Below are positions 16,184 to 24,632 of a DNA stretch of 64,000 bases, one piece after another. The number at the start of each line of letters is the position of its first letter. The first letter of the stretch is position 1. Both the position numbers and the translations under genes were made by a program. Source of the DNA: Cytophagales bacterium (lineage in GTDB: Bacteria; Bacteroidota; Bacteroidia; Cytophagales; Spirosomataceae); assembly GCA_004292855.1 (NCBI GenBank), contig RDXN01000030.1, forward strand, positions 186,001-250,000, in the 5' to 3' direction. A model generated the notes under the pieces. The model did no database searches and was not told where the DNA came from. It worked only from the letters and a program-made list of their open reading frames with translations.

Positions 16184-18286
16184 ATGGCTTTAGTTAACAA
16201 AATTAGAGAGCGTTCAGGGTGGGCCGTTGGTATTATTGCTTTCGCGCTTCTTTTCTTTATCTTTTTAGGAGATTTACTGAGCGGACAAAACACGCTCTCC
16301 GGGGGCAGTAGCCAGGTTGTTGGCGAAATTGCCGGTGAAGAGGTTGATTATCAGGCCTTCAATTTGAAGGTGGAAGACCTGCGGGCACAGTTTCAGCAGC
16401 AGGCAGGCCGCGCCCCCGGCGAAGAAGACATGGCGCAGATCCGGGAGCAAGCCTGGAATCAGTTCCTGTTCGACATTGCCTACAAAAAGGAGTTCGACAA
16501 ATTGGGCTTGAGCGTATCGCCCGAAGAACTCGTCGACATGGTGCAGGGTAGCAACATCAGCCCACAGGTGCGGCAGGCGTTTACGAACCCCCAGACCGGC
16601 GTCTTCGACAAAAATCAGATTATAAATTATTTAAAAGGGTTGCGCAATCTGCCTCCGCAGCAACAAGCCGCCTGGGCCAACTTCGAGACGAACCTGAGCC
16701 AGGACCGGATGCGCGAGAAGTATGAAAATCTCATGCGCCTGTCGGTGTATGCTACCACGGCTGAAGCTCAGAAAGAGTATCAGGCGCAGACAAGCAAGGC
16801 CGATGCGAAGTTCCTGTTCGTGCCGTACTATGCCATCAACGACACGACCGTGAAGGTGACCGACTCGCAATTGAGCGACTACCTGAACAAGCATAAAGAT
16901 CAGTTCCCCGGTGCCGACACGCGCTCGATGAAGTACGTGACGTTCTCGGTAGCTCCGTCGAAAGACGATAGCGCGTCGCTTTATGCCGAGATCAAAACGC
17001 TTGCGCGGGGCCTGGGCGCGGCTCAAGCCGATTCGTCGTTTGCGCAAATTAACTCCGACGTTCGGGTGCCTTTATACATGACCATCGGCGAAATGCCGGA
17101 GCAGTTACAGCAGGCTGTGAGCGGTTTTTCGCCGGGTGGTATCTATGGCCCCTTCCGCGAGGGTAACATTTATTACATCTACAAGTTTGGCGGCACCAAG
17201 CGCGACACGAGCTTTACAGTTCGGGCGAGCCACATCCTGATTCGGTCGGGGGCCGACTCACTTGCTGCTGAGCAGAAGGCGAACGACATCTTGAAGCAGA
17301 TTCAGGGTGGTGCCGACTTTGCCGCCCTCGCCCAGCAAAACAGTGCCGACGGGTCGGCACAGGTAGGTGGTGATCTTGGTTATTTCAAGAATAACGGCCA
17401 AATGGTGAAGCCGTTCGAGAAAGCCATATTCGACTTTACTGGCGAGGGTCTGATTCCCCGCGTAGTGAAGACCGACTTCGGCTATCACATCATTAAAATC
17501 ACCGAGCCAAAAACAAACCTGCTGTATCGCATCGCCGGTGTAGGTAAGGCCATCGCGCCGAGTCAGGTAACCCGCGACGAAGCCCTGCGCAAAGCCGATC
17601 AGTTTGCGTCGGAAGCCAAGTCGAAAGACGAATTTGAGGCTAAAATCAAGGAAGACAAGACACTCGTTGCCGCCACTGCCGAGCGCATTCCCGAAGGTGC
17701 CAATAACGTAAATGCCCTCGCCGAAGCCCGCCAACTCGTTCGTTGGGCGTTCGATGACAAAACCGACGTAGGCAATGTGTCGGAGCCGTTCGAGCTAGGC
17801 GACCAGTACGTAGTGGCTGTGTTGACGGGCAAGACCGAGAAAGACAACGTGAAAGTTGACGATTACCGTGCCGAACTCACCGCCAAGGTGCGTAACGAAA
17901 GCAAAGCCGAGCAGATTATTGGCAAACTGGGCAACGCAAGTGGTTCACTCGAAGCCATTGCCCAGAAATATGGTGCCGGTGCGTTGGTAGAAACAGCTAC
18001 AGATATTAACTTAGCAACAGGTTTTCTGCGTAGCGCAGGTGTTGATCCGGTGGCTTTGGGTAAGGTTTTCGGTTTGAAGCCTGGAAAACGCTCGAAACCA
18101 TTCGCGGGCGAAGCTGGGGTGCTGATTATGGAAACCACAAAGCTGACCCCAGCCGGAACCGTTGCCGACTACACTCAGTACAAGAATTTATTGCAGCAGA
18201 ACGTTGCTTCGCGCACGAGCTTCTACATCAACGAGGCCATTAAAGAAGCTTCTAAGGTAGAAGACCGCCGGGCCAAGTTCTTTTAA
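16184..18286 (+). CDS. PpiD/SurA-type membrane-anchored peptidyl-prolyl isomerase
   Basis: A 700-residue protein; the ATG at 16184 is chosen because the conserved MALVNKIRERSG followed by one membrane segment (GIIAFALLFFIFLGDLLS) begins there. A SurA-N-like helical chaperone domain precedes a parvulin rotamase domain at ~343-445 (FTVRASHILIRSG, GGDLGYFKNNGQMVKPFEKA, TDFGYHIIKI), and a second degenerate isomerase-like region follows. It is anchored in the inner membrane with the bulk in the periplasm and should assist folding of outer membrane and secreted proteins. A good intrinsic terminator follows at 18311-18346. Confidence 0.92.
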   Translation: MALVNKIRERSGWAVGIIAFALLFFIFLGDLLSGQNTLSGGSSQVVGEIAGEEVDYQAFNLKVEDLRAQFQQQAGRAPGEEDMAQIREQAWNQFLFDIAYKKEFDKLGLSVSPEELVDMVQGSNISPQVRQAFTNPQTGVFDKNQIINYLKGLRNLPPQQQAAWANFETNLSQDRMREKYENLMRLSVYATTAEAQKEYQAQTSKADAKFLFVPYYAINDTTVKVTDSQLSDYLNKHKDQFPGADTRSMKYVTFSVAPSKDDSASLYAEIKTLARGLGAAQADSSFAQINSDVRVPLYMTIGEMPEQLQQAVSGFSPGGIYGPFREGNIYYIYKFGGTKRDTSFTVRASHILIRSGADSLAAEQKANDILKQIQGGADFAALAQQNSADGSAQVGGDLGYFKNNGQMVKPFEKAIFDFTGEGLIPRVVKTDFGYHIIKITEPKTNLLYRIAGVGKAIAPSQVTRDEALRKADQFASEAKSKDEFEAKIKEDKTLVAATAERIPEGANNVNALAEARQLVRWAFDDKTDVGNVSEPFELGDQYVVAVLTGKTEKDNVKVDDYRAELTAKVRNESKAEQIIGKLGNASGSLEAIAQKYGAGALVETATDINLATGFLRSAGVDPVALGKVFGLKPGKRSKPFAGEAGVLIMETTKLTPAGTVADYTQYKNLLQQNVASRTSFYINEAIKEASKVEDRRAKFF

Positions 18287-18310
18287 GAGTACGCACTACC
18301 AAGAAACGAA

Positions 18311-18346
18311 AGCGCCCCTCGTCAGCAATGACGTTGGGGCGTTTTT
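18311..18346 (+). terminator. Intrinsic terminator after ppiD-like gene
   Basis: CGCCCC..CGTCA pairs with TGACG..GGGGCG around a GCAA loop (about 18312-18342) and is followed by five T residues on the plus strand. Confidence 0.85.
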
Positions 18347-18368
18347 GTGTTGTTCTTGCATCCATGCA

Positions 18369-18464
18369 GTTTTTGTCATCCCGACGCAGGAGGGATCTAG
18401 CTTGCCTGCACATTACTTGAGCCTTACCAGACCTAGATCCCTCCTGCGTCGGGATGACAAAAAC
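18369..18464. repeat. GTCATCCCGACG palindrome, copy 3
   Basis: Perfect 26-bp core arms identical in sequence to those of copy 1 (3829-3943), but with an unrelated loop apart from an ACTTGAGCC remnant of the family motif. It is located between the terminator of the ppiD-like gene and the convergent rdgB stop. Confidence 0.9.
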
Positions 18465-18473
18465 AATTGACCA

Positions 18474-19046
18474 TCAACCAGCTAAATAGTCAACCAACCC
18501 CCGCACGGCCCTGCCCCGGTGGCTCATGCCGTTCTTTACTTCCATGCTCAGTTCGCCAAACGTTTGCTCGTAGCCTTCGGGAATAAAAATCGGATCGTAG
18601 CCGAAACCACCCGTGCCATGCGATTCGGTGGCGATGCGCCCTTCCACAACCCCCTCAAACTGATACTCCTGCCCGTTTTGAACGAGCGTGATGACCGAAC
18701 GAAACCGCGCTGTGCGGTTGGTGATCCCAGCTAGTTTTTGCAGCAGGAACGCGATGTTTTTGGCGTGGTCGCGGCTTCCCGAATAAAAAGCCGTGTCCAC
18801 GCCCGGTTCGCCGTTGAGGGCATCGACTTCCAGGCCCGAATCGTCGGCGAAGCAGTCGATCTGGAAATGGTCGAACACGTAGCGGGCCTTTTGGCGGGAG
18901 TTGCCGGGGATGGTGCCCGTTGTCTCAGGCAGTTCGTCGGTGCAGCCGATCTCGGCGAGACTGAGGAGTTCAAACGCTCCGTCGAGGGCGAAGGCTACCT
19001 CCTCAATCTTGTGAGCGTTGTTGGTGGCAAAGCAGAGTTTGTTCAT
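18474..19046 (-). CDS. rdgB: RdgB/HAM1 non-canonical purine NTP pyrophosphatase
   Basis: A 190-residue protein of the ITPase family. Signature residues are visible: FATNNAHKIEEV at the N-terminus, FADDSGLEVDALNGEPGVDT in the metal/substrate loop, GGFGYDPIFIPEGY and SHRGRAVRG at the C-terminus. It hydrolyses ITP, dITP and XTP to monophosphates and so keeps deaminated purines out of nucleic acids. Normal length and all key residues present. A terminator for the upstream FKBP gene separates the two, so it is probably transcribed on its own. Confidence 0.95.
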   Translation of the reverse strand: MNKLCFATNNAHKIEEVAFALDGAFELLSLAEIGCTDELPETTGTIPGNSRQKARYVFDHFQIDCFADDSGLEVDALNGEPGVDTAFYSGSRDHAKNIAFLLQKLAGITNRTARFRSVITLVQNGQEYQFEGVVEGRIATESHGTGGFGYDPIFIPEGYEQTFGELSMEVKNGMSHRGRAVRGLVDYLAG

Positions 19047-19051
19047 AGCAC

Positions 19052-19084
19052 AAAAAAAAGCCGTTCGACGGAAAGACGAACGGC
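19052..19084 (-). terminator. Intrinsic terminator after the 317-aa FKBP gene
   Basis: On the minus strand GCCGTTCG pairs with CGAACGGC across a short loop and is followed by eight T residues. It lies between the FKBP stop at 19104 and the rdgB start at 19046. Confidence 0.85.
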
Positions 19085-19103
19085 AAGTATTGAGAAAAAA
19101 TCT

Positions 19104-20057
19104 TTATTTGGAACTGACTATTTCCATTTCAAAGAACAATGGTGCGAAAGGGGGAATTGGTACTTTATAAGTTTGGCTTCCCGCATCTCCTGCTTGCCCG
19201 TATGCCTGAGATGATGGCGTAATCAGAAAGAATTTTTCGCCGACTCGCGCCAAAGGAACAGCGATCTTCCAGGCACCAATAACAGACTGTTGTTCGCCAA
19301 CTTTGTAATCAAAGCCAGTTGTCGTGTTCAAGTCAAATGTGCGGCCATTTAGTAGCTTGCCTGTATACCGAACATTAGCCGTTTGCCCAACTTTAACCTG
19401 CGCTGAATCGGGTCGGGCCAAGGTTTTTACGATACGTACACCTTCAGTAGTTTTGGTTGTTACCGTGTACTTATTGAGAGCAATAAAATCGTCAATCTGC
19501 TTCTCTTCCGTCCGCACTTTTGCCACCGTTATATCGTAGCGAACCGGCGAAAACTGCGGCAACAACAGCGACCCAACGCGACCACCATCTAAATACGACG
19601 GAACCAGCAACGTGGCTTTCTCGCCCTCGCGCATACCTACGCGCTCAATCCCCGACCGTATGGGGCCGGAGTTAACGATACCATCGTAAATACCGGCCGT
19701 GACAATATTCTGACTAAAGAATCCCCGCGTAAATGACCGGGGCAGGTTGGCGGCAATGTCTGTACTGTCGACGATCAGACCATCGAACCGGCGGGCTACG
19801 TAGTGGTACTGAATCTCATCCCCAGCAGCGGCAGTTTGCGCCGATGGCAGCGAAGTCGTGACAATGTAATAGGTGCCAGCCTCAGTGGTCTGCGCCCGGC
19901 CTGTGAGGTTGTTCGTCGCAATGTACTGCGCAATTTCGGCGTCGTTCTCGCGCCGTTGACGATCACGGAGGGCTTCGCCGGGTTGCGTACAGCTAGCCAG
20001 ACCTGTGAGGGTCAATCCGCCAATGAGCAAGGCGTTCAAAAAAGAAACTCGGTTCAT
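19104..20057 (-). CDS. FKBP-type peptidyl-prolyl isomerase lipoprotein
   Basis: A 317-residue lipoprotein: signal MNRVSFLNALLIGGLTLTGL followed by ASC, with lipidation Cys near residue 23. A first, degenerate FKBP-like domain covers ~65-180 (AGDEIQYHYVARRFDGLIVD), and a C-terminal FKBP domain starts at ~220 (VKVGQTANVRYTGKLLNGRT) and ends FAPLFFEMEIVSSK. The second domain keeps more of the FKBP core. It is probably an outer-membrane-anchored periplasmic foldase. Its neighbour 20329-21243 is a paralogue in the same direction. Confidence 0.9.
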   Translation of the reverse strand: MNRVSFLNALLIGGLTLTGLASCTQPGEALRDRQRRENDAEIAQYIATNNLTGRAQTTEAGTYYIVTTSLPSAQTAAAGDEIQYHYVARRFDGLIVDSTDIAANLPRSFTRGFFSQNIVTAGIYDGIVNSGPIRSGIERVGMREGEKATLLVPSYLDGGRVGSLLLPQFSPVRYDITVAKVRTEEKQIDDFIALNKYTVTTKTTEGVRIVKTLARPDSAQVKVGQTANVRYTGKLLNGRTFDLNTTTGFDYKVGEQQSVIGAWKIAVPLARVGEKFFLITPSSQAYGQAGDAGSQTYKVPIPPFAPLFFEMEIVSSK

Positions 20058-20199
20058 AGTATTCCAATTCGTTTACGCCAGATGTGGCTTAACTCATAAC
20101 GTTTGGGAACGCAAATTGCGTTTCGGTGGGATGTTAATAATTCCTAAAGGGGGGTGTTGGGGGGAGTAGGTCGTACTTTTGGGGAATGTCTGCTGGATG

Positions 20200-20296
20200 G
20201 TTTTTTGTCATTCCGAGGAACGAGGAATCTAGTCTGCTAACGATCAACTTGACTTTAAGCAATCCAGATTCCTCGTTCCTCGGAATGACAAAAAAC
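20200..20296. repeat. GTCATTCCGAGG palindrome, copy 4 (variant arms)
   Basis: Arms begin GTCATTCCGAGGAACGAGGA and are perfect complements over 24 bp. Compared with copy 1, several arm positions differ, and each change is matched in the opposite arm. The loop keeps AACGATCAACTTGA. It lies between the two FKBP genes. Confidence 0.9.
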
Positions 20297-20328
20297 TATC
20301 GGGTTCCTACGGGACCAGACCAGACAAA

Positions 20329-21243
20329 CTACCGCCCTTGCTGCGGCATTTGCGGCATGCCGGGCTGACCACCACCCTGTGGGTTCTTACGGAATTCGAT
20401 CAGCGTTACATCGAACAGCAGCACTGAGTTGGCCGGGATAACCGGGGGTGAACCCTGTGCGCCATACGCCATTGTTGAGGGGATGATGAGCGTGGCTTTC
20501 TCGCCTTTTTTCAGTTTCAGGATGGCATCGTCCCAGCCGGGAATTACCTGACCCACGCCAATAGGCAACTCAATAGGGGCTTTACCCACCGACGAGTCAA
20601 AGGTTTTGCCGTTGAGCAGTTTGCCTGTATAGTCAACCTTCACAATGTCGCCCCGATTGGGTGAGCCACCCGTACCGGGTTGTGTGATTACGTAGTAAGT
20701 GCCCTGCTCCGTTTTCTGTGCCTTGCCAGTCAGACTGTTTTTGGCCAGATAATCGGCAATGATTTTCTCATCGACGCCTTTTTGCTTTGCTGCCGATGCG
20801 GTTTCGGCCTTGCGGTACTCTTCTTCATTCTGCACTTCCAAAACCTTCACGTTGAAGGTAATGTCGGAGCCTTTGGTCACGCCCGGAGGCATTTGCTGCA
20901 TGGCTTTACCAAACAGGGAGTCGGCACTAACGAAGAACGTGGCGCTGTCGCCTTTCGAGAGCATCGCCAGACCTTCCTCAAACGAACCTTTGAAGGGTGG
21001 CACCTGCAACATCAACTTGAGGGGCGTTGGCTCCTTGTGCGTGTCGCGCAGAACCGAATCTTTGGCGTTTTTCAGCAGAAGCTGAACCGTCATGATATCG
21101 CCTACTTTGGCCTTACGACTCTCTTCGTTGTCGTCGTGGAGTTGGTATTTCAGGCCAGTCTCGCTGACCTCGACGCGGTTACGTCCGCAGGCGGCTACGG
21201 TGGCTATTAGCAGCGCGGCTGTTGCCAAATGGTTTAAACGCAT
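20329..21243 (-). CDS. FKBP-type peptidyl-prolyl isomerase lipoprotein (paralogue)
   Basis: A 304-residue lipoprotein (signal MRLNHLATAALLIATVAACG, lipidation Cys19). A diverged FKBP-like domain at ~45-140 is followed by a complete FKBP domain at ~200-290 (GDIVKVDYTGKLLNGKTFDS, GQVIPGWDDAILKLKKGEKA, YGAQGSPPVIPANSVLLFDV) and a Gly/Pro/Gln-rich tail. All main FKBP active-site positions (Tyr, Asp, Trp, Ile) are present, so it should be an active periplasmic proline isomerase. It stops 271 bp before the start of the second FKBP gene, with a palindrome between them. Confidence 0.92.
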   Translation of the reverse strand: MRLNHLATAALLIATVAACGRNRVEVSETGLKYQLHDDNEESRKAKVGDIMTVQLLLKNAKDSVLRDTHKEPTPLKLMLQVPPFKGSFEEGLAMLSKGDSATFFVSADSLFGKAMQQMPPGVTKGSDITFNVKVLEVQNEEEYRKAETASAAKQKGVDEKIIADYLAKNSLTGKAQKTEQGTYYVITQPGTGGSPNRGDIVKVDYTGKLLNGKTFDSSVGKAPIELPIGVGQVIPGWDDAILKLKKGEKATLIIPSTMAYGAQGSPPVIPANSVLLFDVTLIEFRKNPQGGGQPGMPQMPQQGR

Positions 21244-21268
21244 TGGAGTTATAGTTAATGTATACTGA

Positions 21269-22285
21269 TTAAACCGTTTCGAGCAACTGATGCTGGTAAC
21301 GGGGAATGATACTCAAAAGCCAATCTTCGGTTTCCTGAAGCGAGAGCCGCGAACGCCCCCCGGCAGCGTTACGATGCCCGCCCCCGTTGAAATGAGTGCT
21401 TGCCAACTCGCGTACCGAAAACTCACCCACCGACCGAAACGACATACGAATTTCCTCGCCCCGGTCGATCAGGATAGCCGCCATCACGACGCCATCGACC
21501 GAGAGCGCGTAGTTGACCAGTCCTTCGGTGTCGCCGGTTTTGGAGCGAAACCGCTTCAATTCGTCGGCAGAGAGAGTAATGTAGGCGAACTTGTATTCGG
21601 GCAGCACAACCAGCTTCTCGTTCAGCACATAACCCAACATGCGGAGCTTGTCGAGCGTAGTGTTGTCGAAAATGCGCCGGTGAATGCTGCTTACGTCGAT
21701 GTGCAGATCGAGGAGTTCGGCGGCCATCCGGTGAACATCGCCAGTGGTGTTGCCGTGCCGGAACGAGCCGGTGTCTGTCATCAGACCCGCGTATAAGCAC
21801 TCGGCCATCGGCACGTCGACAAGGGCTTGGTCGCCTAGCTGGACGATCAACCGGAAAACCAACTGGGCCGTAGCGGCTGCTGTGGGGTCCCAAAGACCCA
21901 GGTCAGCAAACGCTTCGGGCTCGAGGTGGTGGTCGATCAGGATTTTGCGGGCGCGGGCCTGCCGAACCATCGGGCCAAGCTCGCGGATGCGGTCGAGGGT
22001 CGAGAAATCAAGGCAGAAAATCAGGTCGGCCTCGCTCATCAGTTGCAGCACCGTTGGGCGAACCTTTTCCTCGAAGGCAATCACGTCGCTGTTTCCAGCC
22101 AGCCAGTGCAGATTTTGAGGATACTCGGTCGGGGTAACGACTGTTACGCGATGCCCGCGTTTTTTGAGGTACGCGGCCAATCCCAGCGACGACCCCATCG
22201 CGTCGGCGTCGGGGTTTTGATGGGTTGTAATCAGAATTGTTTGCGGTTGCCGCAGCAACTCGCCAATGGCATTCAGGTCTTGCAT
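21269..22285 (-). CDS. nrnA: DHH-family phosphoesterase, NrnA-type oligoribonuclease/pAp phosphatase
   Basis: A 338-residue DHH/DHHA1 protein. Motifs: THQNPDADAMGSSLGL (I), FCLDFSTLDR (II), LIDHHLEPEAF (III, the DHH), MTDTGSF (IV), and the DHHA1 motif FNGGGHRNAAGG near the C-terminus. In this family the enzyme degrades nanoRNAs and dephosphorylates pAp in the cytoplasm; some members also cut pApA. It lies 25 bp upstream of the FKBP gene in the same direction and is probably co-transcribed with it. It is divergent from ndk. Confidence 0.92.
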   Translation of the reverse strand: MQDLNAIGELLRQPQTILITTHQNPDADAMGSSLGLAAYLKKRGHRVTVVTPTEYPQNLHWLAGNSDVIAFEEKVRPTVLQLMSEADLIFCLDFSTLDRIRELGPMVRQARARKILIDHHLEPEAFADLGLWDPTAAATAQLVFRLIVQLGDQALVDVPMAECLYAGLMTDTGSFRHGNTTGDVHRMAAELLDLHIDVSSIHRRIFDNTTLDKLRMLGYVLNEKLVVLPEYKFAYITLSADELKRFRSKTGDTEGLVNYALSVDGVVMAAILIDRGEEIRMSFRSVGEFSVRELASTHFNGGGHRNAAGGRSRLSLQETEDWLLSIIPRYQHQLLETV

Positions 22286-22341
22286 CAGTGACCGGCATCA
22301 CGTGCCGAAAAATCAAGCCACAAAAGTACGAAAACGATAGC

Positions 22342-22349
22342 TACCTTTG
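22342..22349 (+). promoter_or_regulatory. -7 box upstream of ndk
   Basis: TACCTTTG matches TAnnTTTG exactly and sits 30 bp before the ndk ATG. No TTG is found at the -33 distance, so this is a half-supported promoter. Confidence 0.5.
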
Positions 22350-22378
22350 CGGAAAATTTTAGTTAGGTCAACAACTCA

Positions 22379-22798
22379 ATGACAACGAATCGCACATTCA
22401 CCATGATTAAGCCCGATGCCGTGGAGGCCGGGAATACAGGTGCTATCATCAAACTAATTGAAGAAGCCGGGTTCCGCATCGTCGCAATGACAAAAACGCA
22501 GATGACGAGCGAGCGGGCGGGCCAGTTTTACGAGGTTCACGCTGAGCGTCCGTTCTACAACGACCTGTGTGCCTACATGTCGTCGGGTGCGATTGTGCCG
22601 ATGATCCTGGAGAAAGACAACGCCGTTGCTGATTTTCGCAAGTTGATCGGAGCCACCAACCCCGCTAACGCCGAGGAGGGCACGATCCGCAAGCTGTATG
22701 CAACCTCGATTGAGGCCAACGCCATTCACGGCTCGGACTCCGACGAGAACGCCCAGATTGAAGGCAGTTTCTTCTTCTCACGGACGCAGCAGTTTTAA
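22379..22798 (+). CDS. ndk: Nucleoside diphosphate kinase
   Basis: A 139-residue protein of standard Ndk length. [10 protein letters not shown] opens the ferredoxin-like fold, and NAIHGSDS contains the phosphorylated histidine of the active site. It transfers phosphate between nucleoside tri- and diphosphates via a phosphohistidine intermediate in the cytoplasm. Single gene with its own -7 box; the repeat cassette at 22811-22977 follows. Confidence 0.97.
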   Translation: MTTNRTFTMIKPDAVEAGNTGAIIKLIEEAGFRIVAMTKTQMTSERAGQFYEVHAERPFYNDLCAYMSSGAIVPMILEKDNAVADFRKLIGATNPANAEEGTIRKLYATSIEANAIHGSDSDENAQIEGSFFFSRTQQF

Positions 22799-22810
22799 GT
22801 AAGTTTGTTT

Positions 22811-22977
22811 TTAGCCCCATAAGGGCGACATGTCAATAGAAACGACATGGACGCATTTGGGAAAAGCCCCATCGGGGCGATATGTCAGAAAGGGTATCCC
22901 TGAACATATCGCCCCGATGGGGCTTTCCGCGTTGCATTCGATTTATTTGCTATTGACATGACGCCCCGACAGGGCTG
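22811..22977. repeat. Nested GCCCC/GGGGCGAYATGT hairpin cassette
   Basis: Four units in the order A-B-b-a. Units A (from ~22813, AGCCCCATAAGGGCGACATG) and B (from ~22864, AGCCCCATCGGGGCGATATG) are direct. b (~22903-22927) is a near-perfect complement of B, and a (~22949-22977) is complementary to A, including its TGTCAATAG tail. A two-level nested hairpin can form. It belongs to the same family as 600-722. No ORF inside. Confidence 0.85.
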
Positions 22978-23084
22978 TACGTGTTGTCCAATTATGGAAT
23001 GTGAATCGTGTCACTTTGTTTCATGTAAGAAGGAGGGCCATTTACTTTGTAGTTTCGTGGCTTCGTTATCTAAACCGAACTCCC

Positions 23085-24632
23085 ATGACCCCCCGCTTCC
23101 TCTTTCTACCACTTGCCCTTCTGTTCGGTTGCCGAACGATTGCGCCAACAGCCCAAACTACCAGCCAGCCGGTTCCGGTCATGGTGGCTGTGTCCGCAGT
23201 TAATCAGCCCGTTACGTTGTTGCATATTAATGACGTATATGAGATTGCTCCGCTCGAAAACGGTCGGGTGGGAGGCATGGCGCGGGTGGCGACGCTGTAC
23301 AAACAACTCAAAAAACAGAACCCTAACACCTGGTTTTTTCACGCGGGCGATTTCCTGAGTCCGTCGGTGATTGGCACGCTCAGGAACGAGGGCAAAACGA
23401 TCCGGGGTAAGCAAATGGTGGAGGTGATGAACGTGGCCGGGGTTCAATACGCTACGTTTGGTAACCACGAATTTGATTTGGACGATGCCGAGCCGGTCAA
23501 TTTGCAGGAGCGAATCAACGAATCGAGGTTTGAGTGGTTCGTAGCCAATGCCCGCCAGAAACAGGGCACCCAGTTTGTGCCGTTTGCGAAGGTGGTTAAT
23601 GGTCAACGGCAGGCGTTCCCGACGTCGGTAATTCTCGACACGCCCGGTGGCAAAATCGGCGTGTTGGCCGTGACGATCCCTGTTAACAAGCCCTATGTGC
23701 AGATTACGGACCCCATCGACGCGGCTAAAGCCGAGTTTGACCGGCTCCGGCCCCAGTGCGATGCCGTTATTGCCCTCACCCACATTACTATTGCCGACGA
23801 CCGCCGGTTGGCCACTGCCGTGCCGGATCTCGCGCTCATCATGGGCGGGCACGACCACGACCATATGCTCGAACGCGTGGGTAACGTGGTCATTGCCAAA
23901 GCCGACGCCAACGCCCGAACGGCCTACATTCACCGCCTGACGTTCGACGCCAACAAGCAACTGACTGTGGCCTCGGAGTTAAAAACTATCGACCTCACCA
24001 CTCCTGACGATAGCCTGACCCAGGCCGCTGTGGCCCGCTGGCAACGCATTGCCGACGCCAGTTTTGCCCAACTCGGCTTTAATCCGAACGAGATCGTTGC
24101 TACGATCAAGGAGTTGTGGGACGGGCACGAAGCCGCCGTACGCAGCCACCCCACGCGCATGACCGACGCCATTGCGAAGGCCATGCACGCGGCTTACCCC
24201 ACCGCCGACGTGGCCCTGTTCAACGGTGGGTCGATTCGGATTGATGATGTATTAGAGGGCAATATTACCCAATACGACGTTGTCAGGATGTTGCCCTTCG
24301 GTGGGGGGATTGAGCGGGTGGCGATGACCGGGCGACTCCTGAACCAACTCCTCGAAGCCGGACGACTAAACGTGGGTCGGGGTGGCTATCTGCAACTAGA
24401 CGGAGCGACCTACGCCCCCGAAAAAAGACAATGGCTTGTTGGCGGGAAGCCCCTCCAAACCGACCGCGACTATGAAGTGGCCATTACCAATTTCCTGATG
24501 ACGGGCAAAGAGTTCGGCATGAGTTACCTGACCCCCGCCAACGGGGGCGTGAAAACAACCGTCAGCCCGCCACCAGGCGACTACCGAGCCGATATTCGGA
24601 AAGTGTTGATTGAGTACCTGAAGAAGTTATGA
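23085..24632 (+). CDS. UshA-type 5'-nucleotidase / metallophosphoesterase lipoprotein
   Basis: A 515-residue protein. The start is placed at 23085 because MTPRFLFLPLALLFGC gives a lipoprotein signal with Cys16. The metallophosphatase domain has LHINDVYEI, HAGDFLSPS, FGNHEFDLDD and MGGHDHDHM; the C-terminal 5'-nucleotidase domain has LFNGGSIRIDD and a Phe-rich substrate-stacking region. It should hydrolyse extracellular or periplasmic nucleotides (or UDP-sugars) to nucleosides plus phosphate. Its last 6 bp overlap the convergent histidine kinase gene. Confidence 0.92.
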   Translation: MTPRFLFLPLALLFGCRTIAPTAQTTSQPVPVMVAVSAVNQPVTLLHINDVYEIAPLENGRVGGMARVATLYKQLKKQNPNTWFFHAGDFLSPSVIGTLRNEGKTIRGKQMVEVMNVAGVQYATFGNHEFDLDDAEPVNLQERINESRFEWFVANARQKQGTQFVPFAKVVNGQRQAFPTSVILDTPGGKIGVLAVTIPVNKPYVQITDPIDAAKAEFDRLRPQCDAVIALTHITIADDRRLATAVPDLALIMGGHDHDHMLERVGNVVIAKADANARTAYIHRLTFDANKQLTVASELKTIDLTTPDDSLTQAAVARWQRIADASFAQLGFNPNEIVATIKELWDGHEAAVRSHPTRMTDAIAKAMHAAYPTADVALFNGGSIRIDDVLEGNITQYDVVRMLPFGGGIERVAMTGRLLNQLLEAGRLNVGRGGYLQLDGATYAPEKRQWLVGGKPLQTDRDYEVAITNFLMTGKEFGMSYLTPANGGVKTTVSPPPGDYRADIRKVLIEYLKKL

